From Azoarcus sp. (GTDB lineage Bacteria; Pseudomonadota; Gammaproteobacteria; Burkholderiales; Rhodocyclaceae): DNA of 19,957 nucleotides. The translations under genes and the position numbers were made by a program. Within the stretch, counting starts at the first letter, position 1. Each line of letters begins with the position of its first letter. Positions 7,339 through 15,800 of the stretch are shown here, piece by piece. The stretch is from assembly GCA_023230755.1 (NCBI GenBank), contig JALNWS010000058.1:1-19957 (forward strand), in the 5' to 3' direction. The notes beneath the pieces are model-generated. The model made no database searches and had not been told where the DNA came from. It saw only the letters and a list, made by a program, of their open reading frames with translations.

Positions 7339-7749
7339 ATGGAAAATGCAGCAATGCTGATGACGTTGGTAGCGGTGGGACTGCTGGCGTTTGTGATCAT
7401 CAGAAAAAGGACGGACGAAGACGAGACTCCGCCGGAAATGGAACATGAGAGGACGCATAGACGCTCCTTTCATGCCGTGGAGGTGCGGGCCGCCGGAAAG
7501 GCGTGCGCGTCCTCGCGCGCGCTGAAGGGCAAGCGTTACCTGTCGACTGAGGCTCCACCCATACCCCTGCCCACCTGTACTCAGGAGGTCTGCTCCTGCG
7601 TCTATGTTCATTTCGACGACCGCCGCGTGCTCCAGCGACGCGACGTCTATCTGCATGGCGCATATGACCTCGAAGAACGCAAGCAGGAGCGGCGAGCGCA
7701 GAACGGTCGACGGTTGTCCGATCGTTGGCTTTTTGGCGGAGGGCACTGA
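7339..7749 (+). CDS. Small membrane-anchored Cys-rich protein of unknown function
   Basis: A 136-residue protein. Residues 4-21 (AAMLMTLVAVGLLAFVII) form one membrane segment followed by a positive RKR, so the bulk probably faces the cytoplasm. The soluble part has four cysteines (56, 80, 85, 87) in the pattern C-x23-C-x4-C-x-C, then YVHFDDRR (89-96) and a basic tail. The CxC and neighbouring His suggest a metal site or redox centre, but that is inference. From memory, similar C..CxCxYxHxDDRR proteins recur as uncharacterised genes in betaproteobacteria. I chose the ATG at 7339 because GGGAG sits eight bases upstream and the membrane segment starts there; the in-frame ATG at 7315 lacks a site. 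It is divergent from pyk. Confidence 0.75.
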   Translation: MENAAMLMTLVAVGLLAFVIIRKRTDEDETPPEMEHERTHRRSFHAVEVRAAGKACASSRALKGKRYLSTEAPPIPLPTCTQEVCSCVYVHFDDRRVLQRRDVYLHGAYDLEERKQERRAQNGRRLSDRWLFGGGH

Positions 7750-7840
7750 TTACGACCTGTACTGAGCGCGGCCGTCGTCCGCCGCCGAATGTCCGAGGAA
7801 TATCGGGGCGCTACGCTCACAAAGTCTAACAATTGAATCC

Positions 7841-7865
7841 AGGCGCGTGGATTGAGCACGCGCCT
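7841..7865. promoter_or_regulatory. Strong hairpin/palindrome upstream of the FecR-domain gene
   Basis: A perfect 9-bp inverted repeat, AGGCGCGTG / CACGCGCCT, with a 7-nt loop. There is no T-run after it. TATAAC, a plausible -10 box, follows at 7871-7876, so the palindrome sits where a -35 or operator would be. A second 6-bp repeat (CGGCAG 7876-7881 / CTGCCG 7895-7900) lies just beyond. It may be an operator, a leader hairpin, or a weak terminator of the preceding gene. Confidence 0.4.
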
Positions 7866-7952
7866 TGCGGTATAACGGCAGCTTTTGACCGAGACTGCCG
7901 ATGCTGTCATGGCAAAGGTCGTTGCGCCCGATTTTGCCGTGAGGACCGCCTG

Positions 7953-9572
7953 TTGAAGTACGCTTTGCTGTGCGCGCAGCTCATTTTTTCGCTGTTCGCA
8001 CCTTCTCTTTTTGCCGCAGACTGGATCTATGCGATACGTCCTGGCGACACCTTGAGCGGGATCGCACATCACTACCTGAAGAAACCGGGTGACTGGGCGC
8101 AGCTGCAGGTGCTCAACGCAGTCGAAGATCCCCGCCGCCTGATACCCGGCACAAGCTTGCGGATTCCGGTCGTCTGGTTGCGTCAGGGGGCTGCAATCGC
8201 GACCGCGATCCATGTCAGGGGCGAAGTCGTGCGCGTGTCGAGTGGCGACGAGACGCCGTTGCAGGCAGGTGACGAACTGAACGCAGGCGAAGTGCTCAGG
8301 ACGGGCGCAGACAGTAATGCGAGCCTGCGCTTCTTCGATGGTTCGCGTTTGTTGGTTGCCGCGAACACCCGGATCACCTTGGCGCGCATGCGGCAATATG
8401 GCAATACCGGCATGGCCGAAACGACAATCCGTCTTCATGAAGGCAATGTCGATAGCCGTGTAAATCGACAACAATTTCCCGCTGCGCGCTACAGGGTTGA
8501 ATCGCAGGCGATGAATCTTGGTGTGAGGGGTACGGTGTTCCGTGTTGGTGTTGCCCCGGGGGGCGTCGCGCATGGAGAGGTCGTTGCGGGGAGGGTGCTC
8601 GCAGAGGGGGCGAGGGGTGGCAAGGCGATCGGCCTCGATGCCGGATACGGTACCGTGGCCAGCGTCCGAGGCGGCCCGTCTGCCGCCGTGGCTCTGGCGC
8701 ATCCCCCTGTGCTCTCCGGCTTGCCCGAGCGGATCGAGCGGTTGCCGTTGCAGTTCGTCTGGCCGGCAGCAGACGGGGTTTTCCGGTGGCGTGCGCAGGT
8801 GTTTTCCGAACGCAGCGACGATGTTCTGCTGCTCGACGATATTTTTACCGGACCTGTGGCAAGTTGGCCTGAGCTGCGCGATGGCAGGTATCGCTTGCGG
8901 GTACGTGCGGTCTCCGACGATGGGGTCGAGGGGCTGGATGCCGAGCATGTCTTTGTCCTTGCGGCTCACCCCGAAGCGCCGCTCGCGCTCGGCCCGAATG
9001 AGGGGGCGGTCGTTCGCAGCAGTCCAGTGACGCTGCGCTGGGCGCGGCCTCTGGGGGTTTCCGGCTACAGACTGCAAGTTGCTGACAATGCCGGGTTTGA
9101 TCCGCTGCTCGTCGATCAGACGGACCTGACCAGTAACGAGTTTCAGGTTCCGGTGGTCGCAGGAAACTACTATTGGCGCGTGGCCAGTCATGCCGACGAT
9201 GGCAGGCAGGGGCCCTTCAGTCTGGTTCACCGCTTCAGTCAGTTGCCGCCGCCGGCAAGTCCGGATCTGGCAGCGCCCGAGCTTGATGACGACGCTTTGC
9301 TGTTGCGCTGGCCGCAGGGCACCGCGGGGCAGACGTATCGGCTTCAGATATCCGGGGATGCGGATTTCAACACTCTGATCGTCGATGAGCAACTGTTCGA
9401 GCCTGGCTTCCGGCTTGCGCGGGAAAGCTTGAGCACAAGCGTCTTCGTGCGCCTGCAGGCGATTGATCCCGGCGGTGTTGCGGGGCCGTTCAGCCGTCCC
9501 CAGCAAATAGAGGTGCCATCCTCGCTGCCTTCCTGGTTATTGTTGCTGGTGCCACTGATGTTCGCGCTGTGA
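7953..9572 (+). CDS. Periplasmic LysM-FecR-Fn3-like protein, probable sensor partner of the CHASE2 kinase
   Basis: A 539-residue exported protein. The likely start is TTG at 7953, because GAGGA lies seven bases upstream and a clean signal peptide follows (residues 1-22, ending SLFAA). The ATG at 7833 would put a 40-residue Cys-rich, non-secretory stretch in front. LysM occupies about 25-74 (YAIRPGDTLSGIAHHYL), so peptidoglycan binding is expected. A FecR domain spans about 84-198 (HVRGEVVR to LGVRGTVFRVGV). From about 245 to 520 come two or three fibronectin-III-like modules of the type ...YYWRVASHADDGRQGPFS. A short hydrophobic stretch (SWLLLLVPLMFAL) ends the protein. Its stop overlaps the kinase start, so the two are co-translated. 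No ECF sigma factor or TonB receptor is nearby, unlike classical FecR. Confidence 0.88.
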   Translation: MKYALLCAQLIFSLFAPSLFAADWIYAIRPGDTLSGIAHHYLKKPGDWAQLQVLNAVEDPRRLIPGTSLRIPVVWLRQGAAIATAIHVRGEVVRVSSGDETPLQAGDELNAGEVLRTGADSNASLRFFDGSRLLVAANTRITLARMRQYGNTGMAETTIRLHEGNVDSRVNRQQFPAARYRVESQAMNLGVRGTVFRVGVAPGGVAHGEVVAGRVLAEGARGGKAIGLDAGYGTVASVRGGPSAAVALAHPPVLSGLPERIERLPLQFVWPAADGVFRWRAQVFSERSDDVLLLDDIFTGPVASWPELRDGRYRLRVRAVSDDGVEGLDAEHVFVLAAHPEAPLALGPNEGAVVRSSPVTLRWARPLGVSGYRLQVADNAGFDPLLVDQTDLTSNEFQVPVVAGNYYWRVASHADDGRQGPFSLVHRFSQLPPPASPDLAAPELDDDALLLRWPQGTAGQTYRLQISGDADFNTLIVDEQLFEPGFRLARESLSTSVFVRLQAIDPGGVAGPFSRPQQIEVPSSLPSWLLLLVPLMFAL

Positions 9573-11560
9573 CGGCTGCCGTCAACGGACCTGACGGCGA
9601 ACAATCAGGGTTGAAGCGGCTCAGAGCAAGCCTGACCTTGCTCTGCCTGATATTGCTGCTGGCGTGGCTCGCGCCCCGAAGTTCGCTCTATCCCCGGATC
9701 GAGTCCTGGCTGCAGGATCGCAGCCAGGCCGTGCTCGCCGGGGATGTGAACTTCGACGACGTCCTGGTGGTGGAGATCGACGAAGCGTCGCTCGCCGAAC
9801 TGCGACCGTATCTGGGCAACTGGCCCTACAGTCGTGATATCTACGCGGTGCTGCTCGACTATCTCGGCGAGATGCAGGCCCGGACCGTATTCTTCGATAT
9901 CCTGTTCCTGGATGCGCGGCCGGGCGATGCTGAATTCCGCGCTGCTCTTGAGCGTAACCATAACGCCGTGCTCGCTGCAGGCGGCTTGCGTCAAGCGCTT
10001 GCCGGCGAACACGATGCGGATGTTCTGGCTGCACTGGCATGGCAGCCTGCGGATGCGGTTCGTGCCCGACCCCTGCCTGCGTCCCGGTGGCCGTCTGTTG
10101 CCTTGCCCTTGCCCTTGCTCAATGGCACCGGGCCGCTGCCCGCGGTTGGACTGATTTCACTCGAGCACGACGCTGACGGTATGGTTCGCCGCATACCGCT
10201 CTTGCACCGGACGCAGGGCCATTACCTGCCCTCGGCTGTGCTGGCGACACTATATTCGGGCGCCCTCGGTCACGCACTGGCGGTGGAGGGCGGGAAATTG
10301 CGTGTCGGGCATGCTAGCTGGGACGTCGACGATGAGGGCACGATCGGCCTGGCCTATCCTGCGAACACGGGTTCGGTTCTGACCATGTCGCTTGCTACCT
10401 TGGTCAAAGCGGCCCTCGGGATGGCTGGCCATGAACTGGATCCCGGCCTGTTGCGGGACAAGGCGATCTTTATTGGCTCCACAGCGCTCTTTGCTGACAG
10501 GGTAAGTACCCCTCGCGGCATCATGAACGGCGTTCATGTGCTGGCGATTGCATACGCATCGCTTCTGAATGGTCTGTATATCTCTCCCCCGAGGCCGGAC
10601 TTCGATCTGCTGTTGGTGCTACTGGCAATGATACCGGCGCTGATGACGCCGGCGTTGAGTGTCATTCGACGCCCTGCGCCGGGGCCGGTTTCGATCCTGC
10701 TCGTGCTTGCTCTTGTCATTGTCGCCTTGTTTGGGCTGCATCTGTTACTGCTTGCCGGGCGACAGGCGACCACCATTGCTCTGCCGCTTCTGGTGGCGTT
10801 GGCTGGAGGTCTTGGTGCCAGCGTGCTCGCCGTGCGGGCTGTCGCGCGCGCATCATCGACCGCGGCGCTGGCGCAAGCCGACCTTGCACGGATGCAGGTT
10901 GCGCAACAGCAGCACACGGTTGCAATGGTTTCGCACGAGTTGAAATCACCTCTTGCGACAATCGATTTTACGTTGCAGAACCTCGAACGGGTCGGGAGCC
11001 TGCCAGCCGCTGTTATTGCCCGGCATCAGAAGATTCGGCGGGCAAGCCGCCGCCTGTTGGCCATGATCGACGACAACCTGACGGAAGACAGACTGCGGCA
11101 ACGCGGTTTGTCCGTCGGGGATGAGGCGTTCGACCTGCACATCCTGATCCTTGAGGTGGTTCAGGCGGCCGAGTGGCCGCTGATCGAGCTTGACGCAGAC
11201 AGGGGGGAGGTGGTGAAGGTGCGTGGCGATCGCGAGATGCTGCGTGTTGCGTTCACCAACCTTGTTGGAAACGCAATCAAGTATTCGCCCGACGAGTCTC
11301 CAATCCATATTTCAATTGCATTGAACGGTGATCAGGTGCTCGTTCGGGTAATCGATTGCGGTTGCGGCATCGCCGAGGATGATCTGGGACGGATTTTCGA
11401 GCCTTACTTCAGGGCAGGTGGTTTGCGCCAACCCGGTTCAGGACTGGGGCTCGCGCTGGTGAGACAGATCGTTGTCCTTCATGGCGGGGAGATCGATGTG
11501 GAAAGTGTCCCCGGGCGCGGGACCGCGTTCAGCGTCCGACTGCCGTTACCGGGTGGCTGA
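9569..11560 (+). CDS. CHASE2-domain sensor histidine kinase
   Basis: A membrane sensor kinase of 663 residues. One membrane segment (about 18-36) leads into an extracytoplasmic CHASE2 domain (about 40-340; VNFDDVLVVEIDEASLAEL, NWPYSRDIYAVLLDYL, ARTVFFDILF). Three closely spaced membrane segments follow (about 345-365, 374-395, 400-422). The kinase core comes next with no HAMP or PAS domain: the H-box MVSHELKSPL has the phospho-accepting His456. The N-box NLVGNAIKYSP has Asn568, the G1 box DCGCGIAEDD Asp596, and the G2 box GSGLGLAL spans 623-630. All catalytic motifs are present. The GTG start at 9569 overlaps the TGA of the LysM-FecR gene and lacks its own clear ribosome site, implying translational coupling. 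The likely partner is the response regulator 145 bp downstream. Confidence 0.95.
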   Translation: MTAAVNGPDGEQSGLKRLRASLTLLCLILLLAWLAPRSSLYPRIESWLQDRSQAVLAGDVNFDDVLVVEIDEASLAELRPYLGNWPYSRDIYAVLLDYLGEMQARTVFFDILFLDARPGDAEFRAALERNHNAVLAAGGLRQALAGEHDADVLAALAWQPADAVRARPLPASRWPSVALPLPLLNGTGPLPAVGLISLEHDADGMVRRIPLLHRTQGHYLPSAVLATLYSGALGHALAVEGGKLRVGHASWDVDDEGTIGLAYPANTGSVLTMSLATLVKAALGMAGHELDPGLLRDKAIFIGSTALFADRVSTPRGIMNGVHVLAIAYASLLNGLYISPPRPDFDLLLVLLAMIPALMTPALSVIRRPAPGPVSILLVLALVIVALFGLHLLLLAGRQATTIALPLLVALAGGLGASVLAVRAVARASSTAALAQADLARMQVAQQQHTVAMVSHELKSPLATIDFTLQNLERVGSLPAAVIARHQKIRRASRRLLAMIDDNLTEDRLRQRGLSVGDEAFDLHILILEVVQAAEWPLIELDADRGEVVKVRGDREMLRVAFTNLVGNAIKYSPDESPIHISIALNGDQVLVRVIDCGCGIAEDDLGRIFEPYFRAGGLRQPGSGLGLALVRQIVVLHGGEIDVESVPGRGTAFSVRLPLPGG

Positions 11561-11640
11561 GCGGCTGGCCGGCGCTTGTGCATGCAGGATTGTATGGAAA
11601 CTGTGTCGCAGTTCACATGGGTTCAAGCAATAGCCCTGCT

Positions 11641-11667
11641 CCGGATATGGCTAAAGGCTAATATCCG
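11641..11667. promoter_or_regulatory. Palindromic operator candidate upstream of the response regulator
   Basis: CGGATAT (11642-11648) and ATATCCG (11661-11667) form a perfect 7-bp inverted repeat with 12 bp between arms, so the arm centres are 19 bp apart. It ends 38 bp before the ATG at 11706. TAATAT, at the right arm, could act as a -10 box. The 8-mer CCGGATAT at the left arm recurs in reverse upstream of the giant protein gene. Confidence 0.4.
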
Positions 11668-11705
11668 CAACAATTTCACTAATCAACTCAGAGAGCGGAA
11701 TACCC

Positions 11706-12473
11706 ATGCGTGACACCGGTGACACTATCGAGCAGCTTGAGCCGGGCGCGGGGCTGGGTCTTCGAGTCTGTGTCGTCGACGATGACGATGATCTGCGCGA
11801 TGAGATTGTGCTGGGGTTGGAGGAGTCAGGCTTCGGTGTTCGCGGTTTTCCCGGCTCCCGTGAGCTTTACCGGGGTTTGCTCCATGCTCCTTGCGATGTC
11901 GTCATTCTGGATATCGGCTTGCCTGGTGAGGATGGCTTCTCGATTACGACTTCGCTGAAGGAAATATGCAAGGTCGGCATCGTGCTGTTGACCTCTCGGA
12001 CATCGATCGAGTCCCGTGTAAAGGGGCTCATGGATGGCGCCGATGCCTATCTGACCAAACCCATCGACTTGCGCGAACTTGCGGCAACGGTGTTGAGCGT
12101 ACACCGGCGCATTGCCTTCCAGAACAGGGAGCCCGGGGAGGTGACTGGCGCTGGAGCGCCCGCACCGCAGCCGGCAGCAACTACCTGGTCGCTGTCGGTT
12201 GATGGCTGGCGCCTGATGGCACCGAATGATCGCAGTGTCTCACTCACGGGCTCTGAGCGTCTGTTCCTTACCTGTCTGTTCAGCCATCTCAACGAAGTGG
12301 TGCGGCGAGACGTGCTGGTCGAGGCCATGGGGCACAGAGCTGATTATTATCTGAGTCACCGGCTTGACATGATGATCAGCCGGCTGCGCAAGAAGGTCCT
12401 CGGTGAAACGGGGCTTGCCTTGCCATTGCGTGCAGTCAGAGGGACGGGTTTCAGCCTGATTTGCTTACGCTGA
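11706..12473 (+). CDS. OmpR/PhoB-family response regulator
   Basis: A two-component response regulator of 255 residues. The receiver domain covers about 20-135, with acidic-pocket residues in VVDDDDDL (25-29), phospho-acceptor Asp69 in LDIGLPGEDG, conserved Thr95 in LLTSRTS and Lys117 in LTKPID. An Ala/Pro-rich linker (about 146-155) leads to a winged-helix DNA-binding domain (about 160-255; LTGSERLFLTCLF, then HRLDMMISRLRKKV and RAVRGTGFSL). The ATG at 11706 has an AGCGGA site upstream. It lies 145 bp after the CHASE2 kinase on the same strand, so the two are probably a cognate pair. The gap and its palindrome suggest a separate, possibly autoregulated promoter. Targets are unknown; the giant surface protein gene downstream is the obvious candidate. 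Confidence 0.94.
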   Translation: MRDTGDTIEQLEPGAGLGLRVCVVDDDDDLRDEIVLGLEESGFGVRGFPGSRELYRGLLHAPCDVVILDIGLPGEDGFSITTSLKEICKVGIVLLTSRTSIESRVKGLMDGADAYLTKPIDLRELAATVLSVHRRIAFQNREPGEVTGAGAPAPQPAATTWSLSVDGWRLMAPNDRSVSLTGSERLFLTCLFSHLNEVVRRDVLVEAMGHRADYYLSHRLDMMISRLRKKVLGETGLALPLRAVRGTGFSLICLR

Positions 12474-12743
12474 AGACGGCTTTCGGCTGGGATTCTCAGT
12501 TTCAGTATTCGTACGGCACCCGTCTTCCGGCGTGAATTCTCGCGCCCGGCGGAATGCCTTCGCATGTACCGGCTCAATGAACTCGAATACCTGAATCGAA
12601 ACAGGTGTCAGGGTCGAATCCCCATTTTGCAGCGTCATGTCGACGCGCTGAAATGGGTGCAGGTCGCACGCTTGTCCCCTATCTCGATATGCATACGTGA
12701 GTATGGCGTGAGGATCCGTGAGATTCGAGGTACAGCGATTCAA
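12465..12743 (-). CDS. Doubtful small open frame in the gap before the giant gene
   Basis: The minus strand is open for 92 codons here. The segment LHPFQRVDMTLQNGDSTLTP and the following SIQVFEFIEPVHAKAFRRAR read like protein. However, the only upstream start is a TTG without a ribosome site, and the internal ATG (in VDMTL) also lacks one. It overlaps the last 9 bp of the response regulator gene. I recognise no family. It is either a small convergent gene, a remnant, or chance in GC-rich DNA. Confidence 0.22.
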   Translation of the reverse strand: MNRCTSNLTDPHAILTYAYRDRGQACDLHPFQRVDMTLQNGDSTLTPVSIQVFEFIEPVHAKAFRRAREFTPEDGCRTNTETENPSRKPSSA

Positions 12744-12852
12744 ATAGACTAGCCCGCTTCAAAAAAATGATATCCGGATCTATGCCAAATGCATTGACCG
12801 GTGATTGTTCCGAAGCGACGGGCTGTTCTGATGAAAATACGTGCGAGTACCT
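12474..12852. promoter_or_regulatory. 379-bp regulatory gap upstream of the giant surface-protein gene
   Basis: No plus-strand gene is seen. GAAGACGG (12472-12479) and CCGTCTTC (12520-12527) form an 8-bp inverted repeat 40 bp apart, overlapping the response-regulator stop. The last 150 bp are notably AT-richer (AAAAAAA at about 12761-12767). They contain GATATCCGGATC (12769-12780), whose core ATCCGGAT is palindromic and which holds the reverse complement of the CCGGATAT found before the response regulator. No strong -35/-10 pair is obvious. Confidence 0.4.
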
Positions 12853-15800
12853 ATGTTCAATAGTCCTGTGAGTGTGCTTGCTGAAAGCGGTCTTGTCCGA
12901 GCTTTCAGCAAGCCTTTTCTGCGTTCGAATCGCAGCAGGCGGCTGTTGCTTGCGCTGTCCTGCGCATTGCTCTCCCTGCCGACTGCGCAAGCCGCGATCA
13001 CGGTCTCGAAGAACATCACTTCGGGCTATACGGGCACGCCCTATCCGGGAGATACGACCGCCTTCACGCTCACCTTGTCGAACGACAATTCTGGCTCCCC
13101 GGTTACTGACGTCAGTTTTACCGATGACATGTCGGCCGCGGCCATCAAGGTCGTGCGCGCAGTCTCCAACGACTGTGGCGGTACGCTGATCGCAGGTGTC
13201 GGCAGCCAGCAGGTCAGCCTCACGGGTGGCGTCATCCCGGTCGCACCCGGCGCCTCAGTCAGCGGCACCTGTTCAATTGTTTTCGAAGTGAATGCGACAA
13301 CGGTTGGCGAGCGGGTGAACACGGTTGGAGTCGGTGCGGTAACGGGGAGTGACGGCAGTGCTGTCGCCAACACCTCTCCCGCGCAGCAGAGTTTCACTGT
13401 GTTGCCACTGTCTTCATTGACCACCTCGGTATTGTTCAGCCCCGACTCGGTGGTGCAGTTCGATCAGGTTTCCACCCTGCGCATTCGTGTCAATAACCCA
13501 AACAGCGCGGCTGCGGTCCCACTGAATTCAACGTCATTCACGCTGCCTGCTGGTGTCGCGGTCGCTGCGACGCCGAATGCCTCCGTGACATGTACCGGCA
13601 CGGGTGCGGTAAATGACGGGGTGTTTTCACCGACAGCGGGTGCAAGCGGTTCGCTGACGATGAGCGGCGGGACTGCAGGGCAGAGTGGGCACTGTGAGGT
13701 GCTGGTGGATGTCGTTGGCACCGATGCAGGCGCGACTGGAAGCAATACCGTCACGCTGACCATGAACGGCAGCGATGCCTCCAATGCGCGCGGACTTGCC
13801 GTTTCCAGTTTCTCAGACAGCCTCACCATAGTCTCGCCGCTTCGCGTGGCAAAGAGGTTCTCGCCTGAATCGATGCGTTCCGGTCAGCAGGGGGAGTTGA
13901 CCATCACCTTGGAGAACAAAGGCGACGTCGCTTTGACCGGGGTCGCCTTCACCGATGACCCGATCGGCACGCCTGCAGGCGGTTCCGGCGGCACGCTGAC
14001 GGTTGCGTCGGGTGCAGCGACCACGTGTGGCGGCACGCTCACCGCTGTGGCCGGCAGTTCTGGTATCCAGTTGTCCGGTGCATCGATTCCGGCATCGTCC
14101 TCATGTACGGTCACCGTGCCATTTGCCGCGACGCTGGACACCGCCTCGGTGTCCAAGGTGTTCAACAACACCATTGCCGCCGGCGATGTGGGCAACTCTC
14201 GCTCGGTGACAAACCGTCCGGCCAGTGCGTCGGTCACGGTACATGGGCAGATCGAGGTCGCCAAATCGCAGTCGCCGAGCAATCCGGCCGCTGGAGGGAT
14301 CGTCGTATACAGCGTCACCTTGAGCAACTATTCCGGTGGCGCGCTGGCCGGCGTCCGCTTCATCGATACCTTGCCGAGCGGCGTGACCGTTGTTCCAACG
14401 GTGTCGCCCACGATGAGCGGTGCCGGGTGCTCGGGGGCGCTTGCGCATGACTACACCGATGCCTCCAGGCCGGCATTCACGCTTGACCTGGCGGCAGGTA
14501 GCGGGGGGAGCCCTTCGCTTTGTACCGTGAGCTTTACCGCCCAGGTTGCTCACGGCACGGCGCAGGGGCAGAGCCGGGTAAACGGCATCGCCGCAGGTGC
14601 GGTTTGCGAAAACAATGGCACAGGCCCGATCTGCAACCCTTCGGCGTCGAATAACGTCACGCTCACGGTTAACCATACGGCTACCGTTGCCAAGAGATTC
14701 TCGGTCACCAGCCTGCCCGAAGGGGGGGTGTCGAAGCTGACGATCACGCTGAGCAACAACAGCCAGAACCCGCTGACCAGCGTGCAGGTCACCGACAACC
14801 TGCCAGCCGGAATGCTGGTTGCCAGCCCGGCGAACGCGTCGACGACCTGCGTTGGCGGGAGCGTCACGGCAACGCCGAACCAGGATCAGATCTCGCTCTC
14901 CGGTGCGACCATCCCGGCCCGCGCGAGCGGTGGTACAGGCACGGCCGGAAGCTGTGCCATTGACGTCAACGTGACTGGCGCTGCCGGCAACTACACGAAC
15001 ACCATTCCCGCCAGCACGCTTGCAGCCACCCAGCAACTGCCTGACGGCAGTCAGCAGCCGGCGACCTATGACCTGGCTGCGTCCGCCAGCATTACGTTCC
15101 GTTCTGCGCTGTCGGCGACGAAGCACTTTCTGCCTTCAACAGTGCAGCCCGGTGGTCAGTCCCGTGTGTCGATCCGACTGCGCAACACCGAAACCACGGG
15201 TACGCTGTACAAGGTCAGCCTCTCCGATGACCTGCCCTCGGGCTTGACCGTCAGCAACCCCGCAAATGCCTACTCGACCTGTGACGGGGCGCTGACAATC
15301 ACTGCCACGCCTGGTGCGGGGGTCGTGCAGTTGTCGGGTGCAACCCTGCCGCCATCGAGCGAATGCGATCTGGTGTTCATGGTCGATTCAAGTGGCAGCG
15401 GGCCCTGGGTGAACACCATTCCGATTGGCGGCATCACGGCCGATGGGGGCGTGCGCAACACAGCCGCGCTGTCGGCGACCTTGCAGTCGGCGTCGGGCAG
15501 TGTCGTCGTCACCCAGACAATTTCGCCGAATACGATCGATTCGCCGGGTGAGGCTGCCCGCCTCACGATTACCGTGCTCAATAACGGTGCGCTCGATCTG
15601 TCCGGGTTGTCGCTCACCAACCATTTCACCGATACCGGGTTGTCCTCGGGCACGCTGACGGGATTGCGCATCGCTGCAAACCCGAACGCAACGACAACCT
15701 GTCCTGGTGGTGTCGTTACTGCCAATTCCAACGAAACCTCGATCGGATTGTCGGGAGTCTCGATGGCAGGCGGGACGAGTGCCAGTTGCACGGTATCGGT

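Noticed and set aside
7833..7952. ATG at 7833 as the start of the FecR-domain protein
   Set aside because: It would add 40 Cys-rich residues before the signal peptide and includes the hairpin and TATAAC box; the TTG at 7953 has a better ribosome site.
7647..9506. Minus-strand 619-codon open frame over the LysM-FecR gene
   Set aside because: The plus-strand frame has a signal peptide and identifiable domains; the minus frame has none.
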